A DNA stretch of 64,000 nt, taken from contig OX638355.1 of the NCBI GenBank assembly GCA_951813285.1, positions 901,136 through 965,135 on the forward strand, given 5' to 3'. The position numbers were made by a program, and so were the translations under genes. The notes beneath the pieces are model-generated. The model was not told where the DNA came from. It did not search any database and worked only from the letters and a program-made list of their open reading frames with translations. This DNA comes from Terriglobia bacterium (lineage in GTDB: Bacteria; Acidobacteriota; Terriglobia; Versatilivoradales; Versatilivoraceae). Of the stretch, positions 62,620 through 64,000 are shown piece by piece (within the stretch, counting starts at the first letter, position 1; each line of letters starts with the position of its first letter).

Positions 62620-63984
62620 CTATACCAGCCGCCGAAAACCCGACTGCTTGACGGGGCATTCCAGGTACTTGACGGGGTCGCCCTCCTCCACCGCCTTTCC
62701 CACCACGACCAGGGCCTCGCCAATCCTTTCCAGGGCCAGGTCCAGGTCCGCCTGGGAGTGCTGCATGCAGAATATGAAGCCCGGCCCGCCGATTACACCT
62801 CTCTTGGCGGATTCCTGCAGGTAAAGGGTGTTCAGGGCGGCGTTTTGATCGCCGGGAACCCCTTCGAACACCATGGCGGGGAAGGAGGGCAGTCCAATCA
62901 TCCGGAAGGATAGCCCCAGGTCCCCGAAAATTCCGCTCAGGCCTTTCATGAAGCTGCGGCCGATGTCCTGGATGATCGCGCTGACGTTTCGGGCGCGGTA
63001 TTCCTGCAGGGTGGCCTTGCAGGCTGCCAGGCCGGTGGCTTCCGCCCAGTAGACGCTGCTGATGAAGGAGTCCAGAGCCACCTGCATGATCTCCCGTTTG
63101 CCCACCACCGCCCCCAGGGCAAAGCCGTTGGAAATGCACTTGGCGAAGGTGGCCATGTCTGGGACGACCCCATAATACTCCTGGGCGCCGCCCAGAGCGG
63201 TGCGGAATCCCGTAACCACCTCGTCGAAGATCAGAACCACTCCATGGTCTCGGGTGAGCCGGCGCACTCCTTCCAGATAGCCGGGGTCGGGGGTGTAGGT
63301 GCGAGCTGCCTCCATGATCACGCAGGCCACCTCGCCCCGGTTCTCCTCCAGCAGCTTTCGCAGCGAGTCCAGATTGTTGTATTCAAAGGCCAGGGTGGTG
63401 TCCAGCAGGCTTCTGGGGACTCCCAGCGGGGTGATTCCGTGCATGAGGTGCTTTTCCAGGGCAGCTCCCGGGGCCAGATTGGCCGACAGATACCAGTCGT
63501 GCCAGCCGTGATAGCCGCAAAAGGCCACCTTGTCCCTGCCGGTGGCTGCCCGGGCGATGCGGACGGCGACCATGTCCGACTCCCCGCCGCCTTTGCAGAA
63601 GCGCACCATTTCGGCGCAGGGAACGATCTCGGCCAACAGTTCGGCGGCCTCGATCTCCAGGGGGTGGTTGACGGTCAACCCGGTACCCCTGGCGGCCTGC
63701 TCCTGAACAGCCCGGACCACGCTCGGAAAGGCATGCCCCAGAAGTACCGAGCCGGCGCCGAGATTGAAGTCCAGATACTCGTTGCCGTCCACGTCCCATA
63801 GCCGGCAGCCTTGCTGGCGGTGGCTGTAGACGGGCGATATCCCCTGCGCGTGGAGTTCGGCGCGCCTTCCAAACAGGTGGGTCCGACCGGCGATCAGATT
63901 GTCGGCCCTGCGATAGAGCCGGGTGGATTCGGGGACTCTCGTCCCGAGGTTCAGGGCGCCGCGGCCCTGGGCTGCTGGATTCAT
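62620..63984 (-). CDS. Class III aminotransferase (glutamate-1-semialdehyde aminomutase-like)
   Basis: A 454-residue PLP enzyme. The N-terminal GCRLWDVDGNEYLDFNLGAG segment, VRFCKGGGESDMVAVRIARA, LIFDEVVTGFR and the PLP lysine in ATFAKCISNGFALGAVVG are class III hallmarks. The last block resembles glutamate-1-semialdehyde aminomutases and related enzymes acting on amino acids or amino sugars. The GGGES in place of the usual SGTEA-like stretch hints at a different substrate, so I do not call it HemL. The ATG at 63984 sits close to the window edge; the start is plausible. It converges on the monooxygenase gene. Confidence 0.88.
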   Translation of the reverse strand: MNPAAQGRGALNLGTRVPESTRLYRRADNLIAGRTHLFGRRAELHAQGISPVYSHRQQGCRLWDVDGNEYLDFNLGAGSVLLGHAFPSVVRAVQEQAARGTGLTVNHPLEIEAAELLAEIVPCAEMVRFCKGGGESDMVAVRIARAATGRDKVAFCGYHGWHDWYLSANLAPGAALEKHLMHGITPLGVPRSLLDTTLAFEYNNLDSLRKLLEENRGEVACVIMEAARTYTPDPGYLEGVRRLTRDHGVVLIFDEVVTGFRTALGGAQEYYGVVPDMATFAKCISNGFALGAVVGKREIMQVALDSFISSVYWAEATGLAACKATLQEYRARNVSAIIQDIGRSFMKGLSGIFGDLGLSFRMIGLPSFPAMVFEGVPGDQNAALNTLYLQESAKRGVIGGPGFIFCMQHSQADLDLALERIGEALVVVGKAVEEGDPVKYLECPVKQSGFRRLV

Positions 63985-64000
63985 GGTATTACCTCTCGAT

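Noticed and set aside
62620-63984. Calling the class III aminotransferase hemL
   Set aside because: The usual HemL glycine/serine block is replaced by GGGES and no haem genes are adjacent; a general class III call is safer.

Overview
The window reads as a chromosomal segment of a GC-rich bacterium, most likely an acidobacterium or close relative. The evidence is the secreted cytochrome-like DUF1549/DUF1553 and DUF1501 pair, a secreted regulatory-domain TPR protein, a SecA with a large insertion, and many Tat or lipoprotein exports. The assignment is inferred from gene content only; no phylogeny was run.

Layout. 1-6.8 kb: housekeeping genes lepB (cut by the left edge), hemY, secA and guaB. 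6.8-7.7 kb: a non-coding stretch of dispersed repeats with a decayed GxxExxY-type gene fragment. 7.7-17.1 kb: a small unknown gene, then the classic translation/RNA operon on the minus strand in the order rimP-nusA-infB-DUF503-rbfA-truB-rpsO-pnp. 17.2-30.9 kb: a divergent GntR/FCD regulator and a long plus-strand operon. That operon encodes a corrinoid-dependent demethylation and C1-oxidation route: an unknown protein, a UroD-type methyltransferase, a corrinoid protein, a Cys-rich small protein, a reductive activator, a MetF-MetV fusion, a methyl-THF:corrinoid methyltransferase and a PF13769-like protein, followed by an SDR, two 2-hydroxyacid dehydrogenases, GlpX and a BASS-type transporter. 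A perfect GGTTGTCAGACAACC palindrome lies in the divergent promoter region. 31-37.3 kb: a secreted PPC/DUF1549-DUF1553/DUF1501 operon. 37.5-41.1 kb: a probable sugar-acid or glycan cluster (enolase-superfamily enzyme, sialidase-like lipoprotein, SDR), then apt.

42.8-55.2 kb is an integrative island. It appears to be inserted inside a copy of a dispersed repeat: the left half of the repeat ends at about 42797, the right half resumes at about 55232, and both share the core CGCCGCC. It carries a tyrosine integrase, a truncated second integrase, a pair of about 480-bp inverted repeats, and four defence-like genes. These are a RelE-like/UvrD-helicase fusion, a DUF559 nuclease, a BrnT toxin, and a 1502-residue GHKL-ATPase/SF2 helicase. 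The helicase overlaps brnT by ATGA, and its first 26 or so residues look like the start of a small antitoxin. This toxin-helicase arrangement and the corrinoid operon are the two most interesting systems here.

55.4-64 kb: a TPR lipoprotein-like or secreted protein, uvrA, a DUF4268 nuclease-like protein next to a 109-bp MITE-like element that also occurs inside the island, then NIPSNAP, a luciferase-like monooxygenase and a class III aminotransferase. No tRNA, rRNA or CRISPR array was recognised.
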